A stretch of DNA of 11,563 bases from an uncultured Selenomonadaceae bacterium (GTDB lineage Bacteria; Bacillota; Negativicutes; Selenomonadales; Selenomonadaceae): contig CAJOFG010000125.1 in assembly GCA_905233965.1 (NCBI GenBank), forward strand, positions 1 to 11,563, read 5' to 3'. Under the pieces are notes generated by a model that worked only from the letters and a program-made list of their open reading frames with translations, had not been told where the DNA came from and did not search any database. This document shows, in pieces, positions 6,508 through 11,563 of this stretch; the first letter of the stretch is position 1; each line of letters begins with the position of its first letter. A program made the position numbers and the translations under genes.

Positions 6508-6590
6508 CGGCACTTGCTATGGCGAAAGGCAAGATGAAGGAAATTGGCGGCAAAAACGAGAGCGTTCGGTAGCTCTCGTTTTTGGTTTAA
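6508..6590 (+). ncRNA. Candidate small RNA (about 80 nt), unknown family
   Basis: A transcript starting about 7 nt after the TATTAT box would begin near CCCCGGCAC and end at the 13-bp terminator hairpin, about 80 nt long. Internally CTTGC (6513-6517) can pair with GCAAG (6529-6533) around an 11-nt loop. The segment between the two hairpins, GATGAAGGAAATTGGCGGC, is mainly single-stranded and purine-rich. It matches no RNA family that I recognise: I looked for the SRP RNA loop, 6S, tmRNA and common riboswitch cores. An alternative reading is a 17-codon peptide from ATG 6518 (MAKGKMKEIGGKNESVR, stopping inside the terminator), but it has no Shine-Dalgarno. The call rests on promoter plus terminator only. 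Confidence 0.42.
6551..6590 (+). terminator. Strong rho-independent terminator
   Basis: CAAAAACGAGAGC (6551-6563) pairs perfectly with GCTCTCGTTTTTG (6572-6584) around GTTCGGTA, a 13-bp stem. It ends in TTTTTGGTTT on the plus strand. It is 120 nt past the rpsT terminator, so a separate transcript probably ends here. Confidence 0.8.
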
Positions 6591-6634
6591 CGAAGATTTT
6601 ACATTTGCGATTGCTCCGGCTCGCGAAGAAAAAA

Positions 6635-6657
6635 TTTCGGATATTGCATTTCCGAAA
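6635..6657. promoter_or_regulatory. Inverted repeat over the -35 of the sulfur operon
   Basis: TTTCGGA (6635-6641) and TCCGAAA (6651-6657) form a perfect 7-bp inverted repeat with a 9-nt gap that contains the -35 hexamer TTGCAT. Its size and placement suit a dimeric repressor blocking the promoter. The same sequence read on the minus strand would be a stem followed by TTTTTT, but no minus-strand gene ends here. Confidence 0.4.
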
Positions 6658-6672
6658 AAAATTTGTTATACT
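6644..6672 (+). promoter_or_regulatory. Promoter of the YezD-metY-cysK operon
   Basis: TTGCAT (6644-6649), a 17-nt spacer, and TATACT (6667-6672) with TGT before it (extended -10 TGTTATACT). Transcription would start near 6680, leaving a leader of about 140 nt before the YezD-type gene. It is the only good promoter seen ahead of the three sulfur genes. Confidence 0.65.
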
Positions 6673-6682
6673 TTGCCCCGAC

Positions 6683-6766
6683 ATGATGAACGAGAAATTT
6701 TTGAAAAACGAAAGTGAAAATATTCTTCGGGTGATTCGACAACGGAAGCCTGCAGTTTTTGTTTGA
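6683..6766 (+). CDS. Possible leader peptide (27 codons)
   Basis: From the ATG pair at 6683/6686 a short frame (MMNEKFLKNESENILRVIRQ and 7 more residues) ends at TGA 6764-6766. The ATG lies only about 3 nt after the predicted transcription start, so it would be nearly leaderless and has no Shine-Dalgarno. It overlaps the left arms of the leader stem. It has no Cys and its only Met are the first two, so it does not look like a classical amino-acid attenuator. It may be chance. Confidence 0.2.
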   Translation: MMNEKFLKNESENILRVIRQRKPAVFV

Positions 6767-6811
6767 GTGCAAATTCTGCGGGTGTTTTTATTTTCCGACA
6801 AAAATTTTCGG
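6743..6811 (+). promoter_or_regulatory. Structured leader ahead of the YezD-type gene
   Basis: CCTGCAG (6749-6755) pairs with CTGCGGG (6776-6782), 7 bp with one G·U. Outside it, CGGAA (6743-6747) pairs with TTCCG (6793-6797). The same TTCCG region can instead take part in CCGA…TCGG (6795-6811), a hairpin that abuts the GGGAGG ribosome site. The two folds exclude each other, as in translational switches. I find no SAM-I, T-box or other known riboswitch core. Confidence 0.35.
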
Positions 6812-6823
6812 GAGGGAACGACG

Positions 6824-7159
6824 ATTAAAAAATTAAATTTACATTCCGTGCCGGACGAAATTTTAAAATTCTCTTTGCGGGAAATTCAAAAAATCAAAAA
6901 CGGTGAAATTATTTTCGTCGCGCAGGACGGATATTTAATGCAGGTCGAAGTGAATCAAAAAATTCGTGTCGCCGATTGGGAAGAAAAAAATTCCGGCGTT
7001 GACGAAGAAATTTTTTCGGCACTTGCAAAAAAAATTTTGTCGGAGTTTGAAAAATTATCTTACGGACGACTCGTCGTGAAAATCCAAAAAGGTCGTGTCA
7101 CTCAAATTGAAAGAACCGTTCAAAGTCGTTTCACCGGCTTGGATGGCGAAGGTATTTAA
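6824..7159 (+). CDS. YezD/DUF2292-type small protein with two tandem domains
   Basis: This is a cytosolic protein of 111 residues if started at ATT 6824. The second half (GRLVVKIQKGRVTQIERT, residues 81-98) is a textbook YezD/DUF2292 core, a small family commonly about 50-60 residues long and often near sulfur genes. The first half repeats it: GEIIFVAQDGYLMQVEV at 27-43 has the same Gly-9-Gly-4-Gln-2-Glu spacing as the second copy. The gene is thus an internal duplication. No ATG, GTG or TTG lies at a proper distance from the strong GGGAGG at 6810-6815. ATT 6824 sits 8 nt after it and gives an N-terminus IKKLNLH, so an AUU start is proposed; GTG 6767 is the conventional but poorly supported alternative. 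It lies 19 nt before metY in the same operon. Biochemical function is unknown; a role in sulfur assimilation is inferred from context. Confidence 0.75.
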   Translation: MKKLNLHSVPDEILKFSLREIQKIKNGEIIFVAQDGYLMQVEVNQKIRVADWEEKNSGVDEEIFSALAKKILSEFEKLSYGRLVVKIQKGRVTQIERTVQSRFTGLDGEGI

Positions 7160-7178
7160 CTCGAAGGGAGATTTTTTC

Positions 7179-8468
7179 ATGAGCAACAAAAAAAATTACA
7201 AGTTTGAAACTTTGCAACTTCACGTCGGGCAGGAAAGTCCGGATCCGGTTACCGATGCCCGCTCCGTTCCGATTTATCAAACCACTTCCTACGTCTTTCA
7301 CAATTTCGACCACGCGGCGGATCGTTTCGCGCTGAGAGATGCCGGAAATATTTACGGACGTTTGACGAATCCGACGCAGGAAGTTTTGGAAAAAAGAATT
7401 GCCGCACTCGAAGGCGGTACCTCCGCGCTTGCGGTTGCCAGCGGAGCCGCCGCAGTCACTTATGCGGTTCAGGCACTCGCGCACAAAGGCGACCACATCG
7501 TTGCCGCAACCACGATTTACGGCGGCACTTACAATCTTTTTGAACACACTTTGCCGGACTTCGGAATTGAAACAACTTTCGTTGACCCGACGAAGGGCGT
7601 TGAAGTTTTTGAAAAAGCCGTTCAACCGAATACGAAATTGATTTTCATCGAGTCGGTCGGAAATCCGAACGCAACTTTGATTGACATTCAAGCCGTCGCC
7701 GACATTGCGCACAAAAATAAAATTCCGCTCGTCATCGACAACACTTTTGCAACGCCTTATCAAATTCGCCCGTTCGAGTACGGCGCGGACATCGTAATTC
7801 ACTCCGCGACAAAATTTATCGGCGGGCACGGTACGACTTTGGGCGGAATTATCGTTGAGTCCGGAAATTTCGATTGGGAAAAATCCGGGAAGTTTCCGCA
7901 CCTCGTCGAACCGAACGAAAGTTATCACGGCGTGAGTTTTTACAAAGCACTCGGCGCGGCGGCGTTCACTACTTACATCAGAGCAATTTTGTTGCGCGAT
8001 ACCGGCGCGGCAATTTCTCCGCTCAATGCGTTTTTGCTTTTGCAGGGCGTTGAAACTTTATCGTTGCGCGTCGAACGTCACGTTGAAAATTCTTTGAAGG
8101 TCGTCGAATATTTGAGCAAGCACCCGAAAGTTGAAAAAGTAAATCATCCGGCTTTGGCGAATCACCCCGACCACGAACTTTACAAAAAATATTTTCCGAA
8201 CGGCGGCATTTCAATTTTCACGTTCGAGATTAAAGGCGGCACTCCGGCGGCGAAAAAATTTATCGACAACCTGAAAATTTTCTCACTGCTTGCGAACGTT
8301 GCCGACGTAAAATCTTTGGTCATTCACCCGGCATCGACGACACATTCTCAGATGAACGAGGAAGAATTGCGCGGCTCCGGCATCACGCCTTCGACAATTC
8401 GCTTGTCAATCGGCACGGAGCATATCGACGACATAATCGCAGACCTTGAAGACGGTTTCAATGCATGA
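7179..8468 (+). CDS. metY: O-acetylhomoserine sulfhydrylase (aminocarboxypropyltransferase)
   Basis: This is a 429-residue PLP enzyme of the Cys/Met metabolism family, the length typical of O-acetylhomoserine sulfhydrylases (cystathionine gamma-synthases are near 380-400). It makes homocysteine from O-acetylhomoserine and sulfide in the cytosol, the direct route to methionine. Visible motifs are YGRLTNPT at 59-66, the ASGAAAV phosphate loop at 87-93, FIESVGNPN at 156-164, VIDNTFATP at 185-193, and the PLP Schiff-base lysine K212 in HSATKFIGGHG. The start is ATG 7179, 8 nt after GGGAG; upstream in-frame codons overlap the YezD-type gene and are not needed. It is the middle gene of the sulfur operon, followed by cysK after 21 nt. 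O-acetylserine or cystathionine side activities cannot be excluded. Nothing is odd in this frame. Confidence 0.95.
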   Translation: MSNKKNYKFETLQLHVGQESPDPVTDARSVPIYQTTSYVFHNFDHAADRFALRDAGNIYGRLTNPTQEVLEKRIAALEGGTSALAVASGAAAVTYAVQALAHKGDHIVAATTIYGGTYNLFEHTLPDFGIETTFVDPTKGVEVFEKAVQPNTKLIFIESVGNPNATLIDIQAVADIAHKNKIPLVIDNTFATPYQIRPFEYGADIVIHSATKFIGGHGTTLGGIIVESGNFDWEKSGKFPHLVEPNESYHGVSFYKALGAAAFTTYIRAILLRDTGAAISPLNAFLLLQGVETLSLRVERHVENSLKVVEYLSKHPKVEKVNHPALANHPDHELYKKYFPNGGISIFTFEIKGGTPAAKKFIDNLKIFSLLANVADVKSLVIHPASTTHSQMNEEELRGSGITPSTIRLSIGTEHIDDIIADLEDGFNA

Positions 8469-8489
8469 ATCGGAAAGGAGATTTTTACC

Positions 8490-9053
8490 TTGAGCAAAAT
8501 TTATAAAAGCGTAACGGAATTGATTGGCGGCACTCCGATTTTGGAGGCGAAAAATTTTTCAAAACTTTTCAACCTCAAAGCAAAAATTTTGGTCAAACTT
8601 GAATACTTCAATCCGGCCGGCAGTGTCAAAGACAGAATCGCAAAGGCGATGATTGAGAAAGCGGAGCGCGAAGGAATTTTGAAAACCGGTTCCGTGATTA
8701 TCGAGCCGACGAGCGGAAATACCGGAATAGGTTTGGCAAGCGTCGCGGCGGCGAGAGGTTACCGCGCAATTTTGACGATGCCGGAAACGATGAGCGTCGA
8801 ACGCAGAAATTTGTTGAAAGCTTATGGCGCGGAAATTGTTTTGACGGAAGGCGCGAAGGGAATGAAAGGCGCGATCGCGAAAGCGGAAGAGCTTGCGAAA
8901 GAAATCCCGGACTCGTTCATTCCGTCACAATTCACGAATCCGGAGAACCCGGCAATTCATGAGGTGACGACCGGACCGGAAATTTGGAACGACACGGACG
9001 GAGAAGTTGACGCGTTCGTTGCCGGAGTCGGTTCGGGCGGCACGGTTACCTGA
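8490..9053 (+). CDS. cysK: Cysteine synthase A, N-terminal part of a disrupted gene
   Basis: These are the first 187 residues of an O-acetylserine sulfhydrylase, which makes cysteine from O-acetylserine and sulfide using PLP. Key elements are in place: the Schiff-base lysine K47 in NPAGSVKDR, the substrate loop TSGNTG at 74-79, and the phosphate-binding GSGGT at 181-185. The start is TTG 8490, about 8 nt after AAAGGAG. The frame then meets TGA 9051 right after GTVT. The rest of CysK resumes in another frame at TAC 9047. Comparison with the family (GTVT-GxGE-xLK) shows four residues missing; a deletion of 16 nt between two TACC copies explains both the loss and the shift. The truncated product would lack the C-terminal half of the fold and should be inactive. 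Expression could be restored only if the deletion is an assembly artefact. Confidence 0.92.
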   Translation: MSKIYKSVTELIGGTPILEAKNFSKLFNLKAKILVKLEYFNPAGSVKDRIAKAMIEKAEREGILKTGSVIIEPTSGNTGIGLASVAAARGYRAILTMPETMSVERRNLLKAYGAEIVLTEGAKGMKGAIAKAEELAKEIPDSFIPSQFTNPENPAIHEVTTGPEIWNDTDGEVDAFVAGVGSGGTVT

Positions 9054-9406
9054 AATCGAAAAAGCCCGACGTGAAAATTTTCGCCGTCGAGCCGGAAAGT
9101 TCGCCTGTCTTATCGAAAGGACAAGCCGGCGCACATAAAATTCAGGGTATCGGTGCGGGATTCGTGCCGGAAGTTTTGGACACGAAAATTTACGATGAAG
9201 TAATTCCGGTTGCGAACGAGGACGCTTTCAAATTCGGCAGAGAGTTTGCGCGTGCCGAAGGAGTCTTGGTCGGAATTTCTTCCGGCGCGGCGTTGGCGGC
9301 GGCGGTGAAAATTTCCGAACGCGAAGAATTTTCCGGAAAAAATATCGTCGTGCTTTTGCCGGACACCGGCGACCGTTATCTTTCAACCGAATTGTTTAAC
9401 GCTTAA
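9047..9406 (+). CDS. cysK: Cysteine synthase A, C-terminal part of a disrupted gene
   Basis: This is the continuation of cysK in the second frame. From TAC 9047 it reads [20 protein letters not shown], then [17 protein letters not shown], a [10 protein letters not shown] segment that contributes to the PLP site, and a normal C-terminus ([14 protein letters not shown]). A formal start exists at GTG 9071 but there is no ribosome site, and the fragment lacks the catalytic lysine, so it is not a gene on its own. Joined with the N-part and four lost residues the enzyme would be about 310 residues, exactly the usual CysK length. A bidirectional terminator follows within 25 nt. The reading is sure; whether the break exists in the organism is not. 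Confidence 0.9.
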   Translation, partial: YLKSKKPDVKIFAVEPESSPVLSKGQAGAHKIQGIGAGFVPEVLDTKIYDEVIPVANEDAFKFGREFARAEGVLVGISSGAALAAAVKISEREEFSGKNIVVLLPDTGDRYLSTELFNA

Positions 9407-9429
9407 AAAATTTTTTTGCAAACCGAAAT

Positions 9430-9471
9430 AAAAAAATTCCGACGGAAATTTTTTCTGCCGGAGTTTTTTTT
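9430..9471. terminator. Bidirectional terminator between cysK and flhG
   Basis: AAAAAATTCCG (9431-9441) pairs with CGGAGTTTTTT (9459-9469), and after a single A/C mismatch CGG pairs with CTG. The loop is AAATTTTTT. Eight T follow the GC part of the stem on the plus strand and seven on the minus strand. It lies between convergent gene ends (cysK stop 9406, flhG stop 9485), so it can serve both. Confidence 0.8.
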
Positions 9472-9484
9472 CGATAAAATTTTT

Positions 9485-10381
9485 TCAGTCGAGCAGACGT
9501 TGCAAAAAATTTCGCCAACCTCTTGAAACTTTCGCTTGCTTTTCGCCGGTGATTAAAGCCTTCGCCAATTCTTTTACGCAACGCGCCGCCGGCGATTCCG
9601 GACTCATCAGCACGAAAGGTTCCTGATTCTGCACGGCTTTTTGTACGGCTCTGTCCTCGTAAATGTAACCGAGACAATCAACGCTCATGTTCAAAAATTT
9701 TTGTGTCGTCTGATTCAATCTGTCGGTAACTTCTTTTGATTCTTCTTCGTCGTAAATTCGATTCACTATTAACTTTATGCTCCGCTTGTCCGTATATTTT
9801 CCGTAAGCCTTGACAACCGCGTAAGCGTCGGCAAGTGCGGTCGGCTCCGGCGTGGTTATCAGCAAAACTTCCTGCGCCGCCAAAACAAATTCGATGACGT
9901 AACGATTCAAACCGGCTCCGGTGTCGATTATCACAATGTCGGCAAGTTCGGAACAGCGTTCAAGTTTCCTGTGTATCATTCTCCGGTCGTAACGATTCAA
10001 ACCGAGAACCTCTTCGATACCCGCAACGCCGGAAATATATTTCACGCCGGCGACTCCCTCTTCGACGACGCTTTCCAATTCGGTATCTTCGTCGAGCAAG
10101 TCCAGCAAACTTCTGTTCGTGACGTGTCCCATCAAAACATTTACGTTCGCCATGCCGACATCTGCATCAATTAACAAAACCCGATTGCCGGCCGTTTGAA
10201 GTGAAACGGCAAGATTGACGGCGAAATTTGTTTTGCCCACGCCGCCCTTTCCGCTCGTCACGGTGATGACACGCGTCGCATCTCCGATTTCAAAATTTAC
10301 TCCGCCGATTTCATTTTCTGCGGCAACTTCCTCTGCCCTCTCTTCGACCAAATCTCTGAGTTTTCCGGCTTGATCCGTCAT
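9485..10381 (-). CDS. flhG: Flagellar number regulator FlhG (MinD-like ATPase)
   Basis: This is a 298-residue ParA/MinD-class ATPase that, with FlhF, controls flagellar number and placement at the membrane. Visible parts are the N-terminal DQAGKLR (residues 3-9), which fits the DQAxxLR helix through which FlhG stimulates the FlhF GTPase; the deviant Walker A KGGVGKT at 45-51 with the signature K45 and K50; LLIDADVGMANV (69-80) with Walker A' Asp; Walker B IIDTGAG (151-157); and a C-terminal amphipathic stretch GWRNFLQRLLD suited to membrane binding. The DQAxxLR helix and the flhF neighbour separate it from MinD. The start is ATG 10381, 7 nt after AGAGGG. It lies 82 nt downstream of flhF, with a palindromic element in the gap that could uncouple the two genes. 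Confidence 0.94.
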   Translation of the reverse strand: MTDQAGKLRDLVEERAEEVAAENEIGGVNFEIGDATRVITVTSGKGGVGKTNFAVNLAVSLQTAGNRVLLIDADVGMANVNVLMGHVTNRSLLDLLDEDTELESVVEEGVAGVKYISGVAGIEEVLGLNRYDRRMIHRKLERCSELADIVIIDTGAGLNRYVIEFVLAAQEVLLITTPEPTALADAYAVVKAYGKYTDKRSIKLIVNRIYDEEESKEVTDRLNQTTQKFLNMSVDCLGYIYEDRAVQKAVQNQEPFVLMSPESPAARCVKELAKALITGEKQAKVSRGWRNFLQRLLD

Positions 10382-10400
10382 AGCTTTTCCCTCTTGAAAA

Positions 10401-10418
10401 CAACTTTAAAAGTTGCGT
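10401..10418. repeat. Palindromic element, copy 2 (CAACTTTAAAAGTTGCGT)
   Basis: This is a second copy of the element at 4346-4365, shorter by two T in the centre. It occupies the gap between flhF and flhG, about 20 nt before the flhG ATG. On the minus strand both copies read ACGCAACTTTTAAA followed by GTTG. Here it is followed by TTTTC and then the flhG ribosome site, so a weak attenuator or a regulator site are both possible. Confidence 0.5.
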
Positions 10419-10463
10419 AATAACCGACGCGATTTAAAATTTCATGCCGGTATGTAAGGTCGA

Positions 10464-11563
10464 TTAAATACTTTTCTTTATGAATAAGTCCGTCAAATAT
10501 TCCGCGCTGGCCGGCTCGATGTCGTCGGGAACGCTCTGTCCGGTCGTTATGTAGGACACGGCGATTTTTTCATTCCTCAACAAATTCATCAACATTCCCA
10601 AGCTGCCGGTCTCGTCAATTTTCGTGATGATGACTTTCTCCGGATTAACGACGGAAAATTTGCTCATGATTTCCTTCGCGTCGGTATATTTCGTCGTCGC
10701 GCTGATGACCAAATGTTTTTCGATTCGCGCACTGACTCTCAAAAAATCTTCCAGCTCGCGCATTTGATGAATGTTTTGCTGACTTCTGCCGGCCGTGTCG
10801 ATTAAAATCAATTCCCGGTTTTTGTGCCGTTCGATTGCCGCAGTCAATTCAGCCGGATTGTAAACTATTTCGAGCGGCAGACCCAAAATTTCGGAATAAG
10901 TTTTCAGCTGATCCACGGCAGAAATTCTGTAGGTGTCCGTCGTGATTAACGCCGCATTGATTCCGTATTCCAAAACAAATTTCGCCGCGATTTTTGCAAG
11001 CGTCGTCGTCTTGCCGACTCCGGTCGTTCCCAAAAGAGCCGCGACTCTCACGCCGTGCCGATTCAATTTTATGCCGTCGGAAAATTTTATGTGTTCGCCG
11101 ATGTAAGTCGAAAGTGTCAATCTTGCGCCGCGTGAACGACAATCGGCTAAGGTGTCGCCGGCTCCGGATTGCGCCGCCATTTCATTTAAAATTTCGTCGC
11201 TGACTTCCTGCCGACTCAATGCCTCATGCAGAGAAATTCCGCCGTGTTTCGTGTCGCGTCCGAGAACTTCGGCAAGCAACGCTTTCATTTGGGAAATTTC
11301 TTCTTCGAGTTTGCGAATTTTTTCGCCTTCGTTCTCGACTTTCTGTTCGGGTTGCTTTTGAGGTTGTGCGTTTTTTTCCGGCTTGACTTTTCCGGACGCT
11401 TCGGCTCTCTGTCGATGAACGGCGCGCATTTGTTCTGCCATTTCCGCGACTTGATTTTGCGCTTGCATTTGCGCCATTACCTGCGCCATTATCTGCGCTT
11501 GCTGAATTTGGTTGAACTGCGCCAACATCATGGCTTGAGCTTGCGACGCTTGCTCCGGCGTCA
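10464..11563 (-). CDS. flhF: Flagellar biosynthesis GTPase FlhF, N-terminus outside the window
   Basis: This is an SRP-type GTPase that marks the site of flagellar assembly. The frame is open to the window edge, so the start is not here; ATG 11531 is internal or near-internal. Numbering from that Met, residues 1-35 are a Met/Ala/Gln-rich repeat (MAQVMAQMQAQNQ), followed by a Lys/Glu/Pro-rich stretch and a coiled coil (GEKIRKLEEEISQMKALLAEV, 69-89). These make up the variable B region. The NG domain follows: P-loop GTTGVGKTT at 168-176, DTYRISAVDQL at 199-209, DTAGR at 245-249, and TKID at 303-306, the order and spacing of FlhF/FtsY/Ffh. The companion flhG and the lack of an FtsY-type acidic N-domain point to FlhF. 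It is translated just before flhG and probably co-transcribed with it. Confidence 0.93.
   Translation of the reverse strand, partial: TPEQASQAQAMMLAQFNQIQQAQIMAQVMAQMQAQNQVAEMAEQMRAVHRQRAEASGKVKPEKNAQPQKQPEQKVENEGEKIRKLEEEISQMKALLAEVLGRDTKHGGISLHEALSRQEVSDEILNEMAAQSGAGDTLADCRSRGARLTLSTYIGEHIKFSDGIKLNRHGVRVAALLGTTGVGKTTTLAKIAAKFVLEYGINAALITTDTYRISAVDQLKTYSEILGLPLEIVYNPAELTAAIERHKNRELILIDTAGRSQQNIHQMRELEDFLRVSARIEKHLVISATTKYTDAKEIMSKFSVVNPEKVIITKIDETGSLGMLMNLLRNEKIAVSYITTGQSVPDDIEPASAEYLTDLFIKKSI

Noticed and set aside
6507..6521. Sigma-54-like GGCAC/TTGC element
   Set aside because: The two boxes are adjacent (GGCACTTGC) instead of being separated by 5 nt, so the -24/-12 spacing is wrong.
6560..6576. 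tRNA T-arm-like GTTCGGTA loop
   Set aside because: The closing pair is G-G and no acceptor, D or anticodon arms are present; it is the loop of a terminator.
6635..6657. Minus-strand terminator (stem plus TTTTTT)
   Set aside because: No minus-strand gene ends near it, and its arms sit over a good plus-strand promoter, so an operator is the better reading.
6428..6766. A 112-codon plus-strand frame between rpsT and the YezD-type gene
   Set aside because: It runs through two terminators and two promoters and has no ribosome site; only its last 27 codons could be a leader peptide.
6680..6823. SAM-I (S-box) or T-box riboswitch ahead of the sulfur genes
   Set aside because: Neither the S-box core nor the T-box TGGnACCGCG sequence occurs in the leader.
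7131..7928. A 265-codon open frame on the minus strand inside metY
   Set aside because: It is antisense to a well-conserved enzyme, has no ribosome site, and its composition (Arg/Asn/Val-rich) is that of a shadow frame.

Overview
This window reads as a chromosomal segment of a flagellated, diderm (LPS-bearing) member of the Firmicutes, most likely Negativicutes/Selenomonadales. The grounds are inferential: flagellar export and placement genes (fliI, fliJ, flhF, flhG) and LPS-type GT9 glycosyltransferases lie beside Firmicutes-like families (YitT, YezD/DUF2292). Several genes start with TTG. Base composition is moderate in GC, with many A/T runs and many CCG/GGA codons.

The minus-strand left block (1-4165) reads fliI, fliJ, then two tandem paralogous family-9 glycosyltransferase genes. 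The first is split by a 1-nt frameshift and the second runs off the window. About 200 nt of inverted-repeat-rich spacer (4166-4364) separates this block from a two-gene minus-strand unit: a YitT-family membrane protein followed by a small exported protein of unknown function. Upstream of the YitT core, a promoter, Shine-Dalgarno and ATG open an N-terminal extension that is out of frame across a run of nine A.

From 6060 the strand switches. rpsT (S20) has its own promoter and terminator. The gene-free stretch of roughly 270 nt after it holds a promoter-terminator pair that looks like a small RNA gene. A further promoter follows, drawn over by an inverted repeat, with a 140-nt structured leader. 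It leads into a sulfur-assimilation operon: a YezD-type protein with two copies of its domain and a possible ATT start codon, metY (O-acetylhomoserine sulfhydrylase), and cysK (cysteine synthase). cysK is disrupted by what looks like a 16-nt deletion between TACC repeats.

A bidirectional terminator (9430-9471) separates cysK from a convergent minus-strand pair, flhF (N-terminus outside the window) and flhG, which set flagellar position and number. Three genes have broken frames in 11.5 kb. Two breaks are next to mononucleotide runs and one is not, so consensus errors and real gene decay both need to be considered. I do not see transposases, CRISPR arrays, tRNAs, rRNAs or phage genes.
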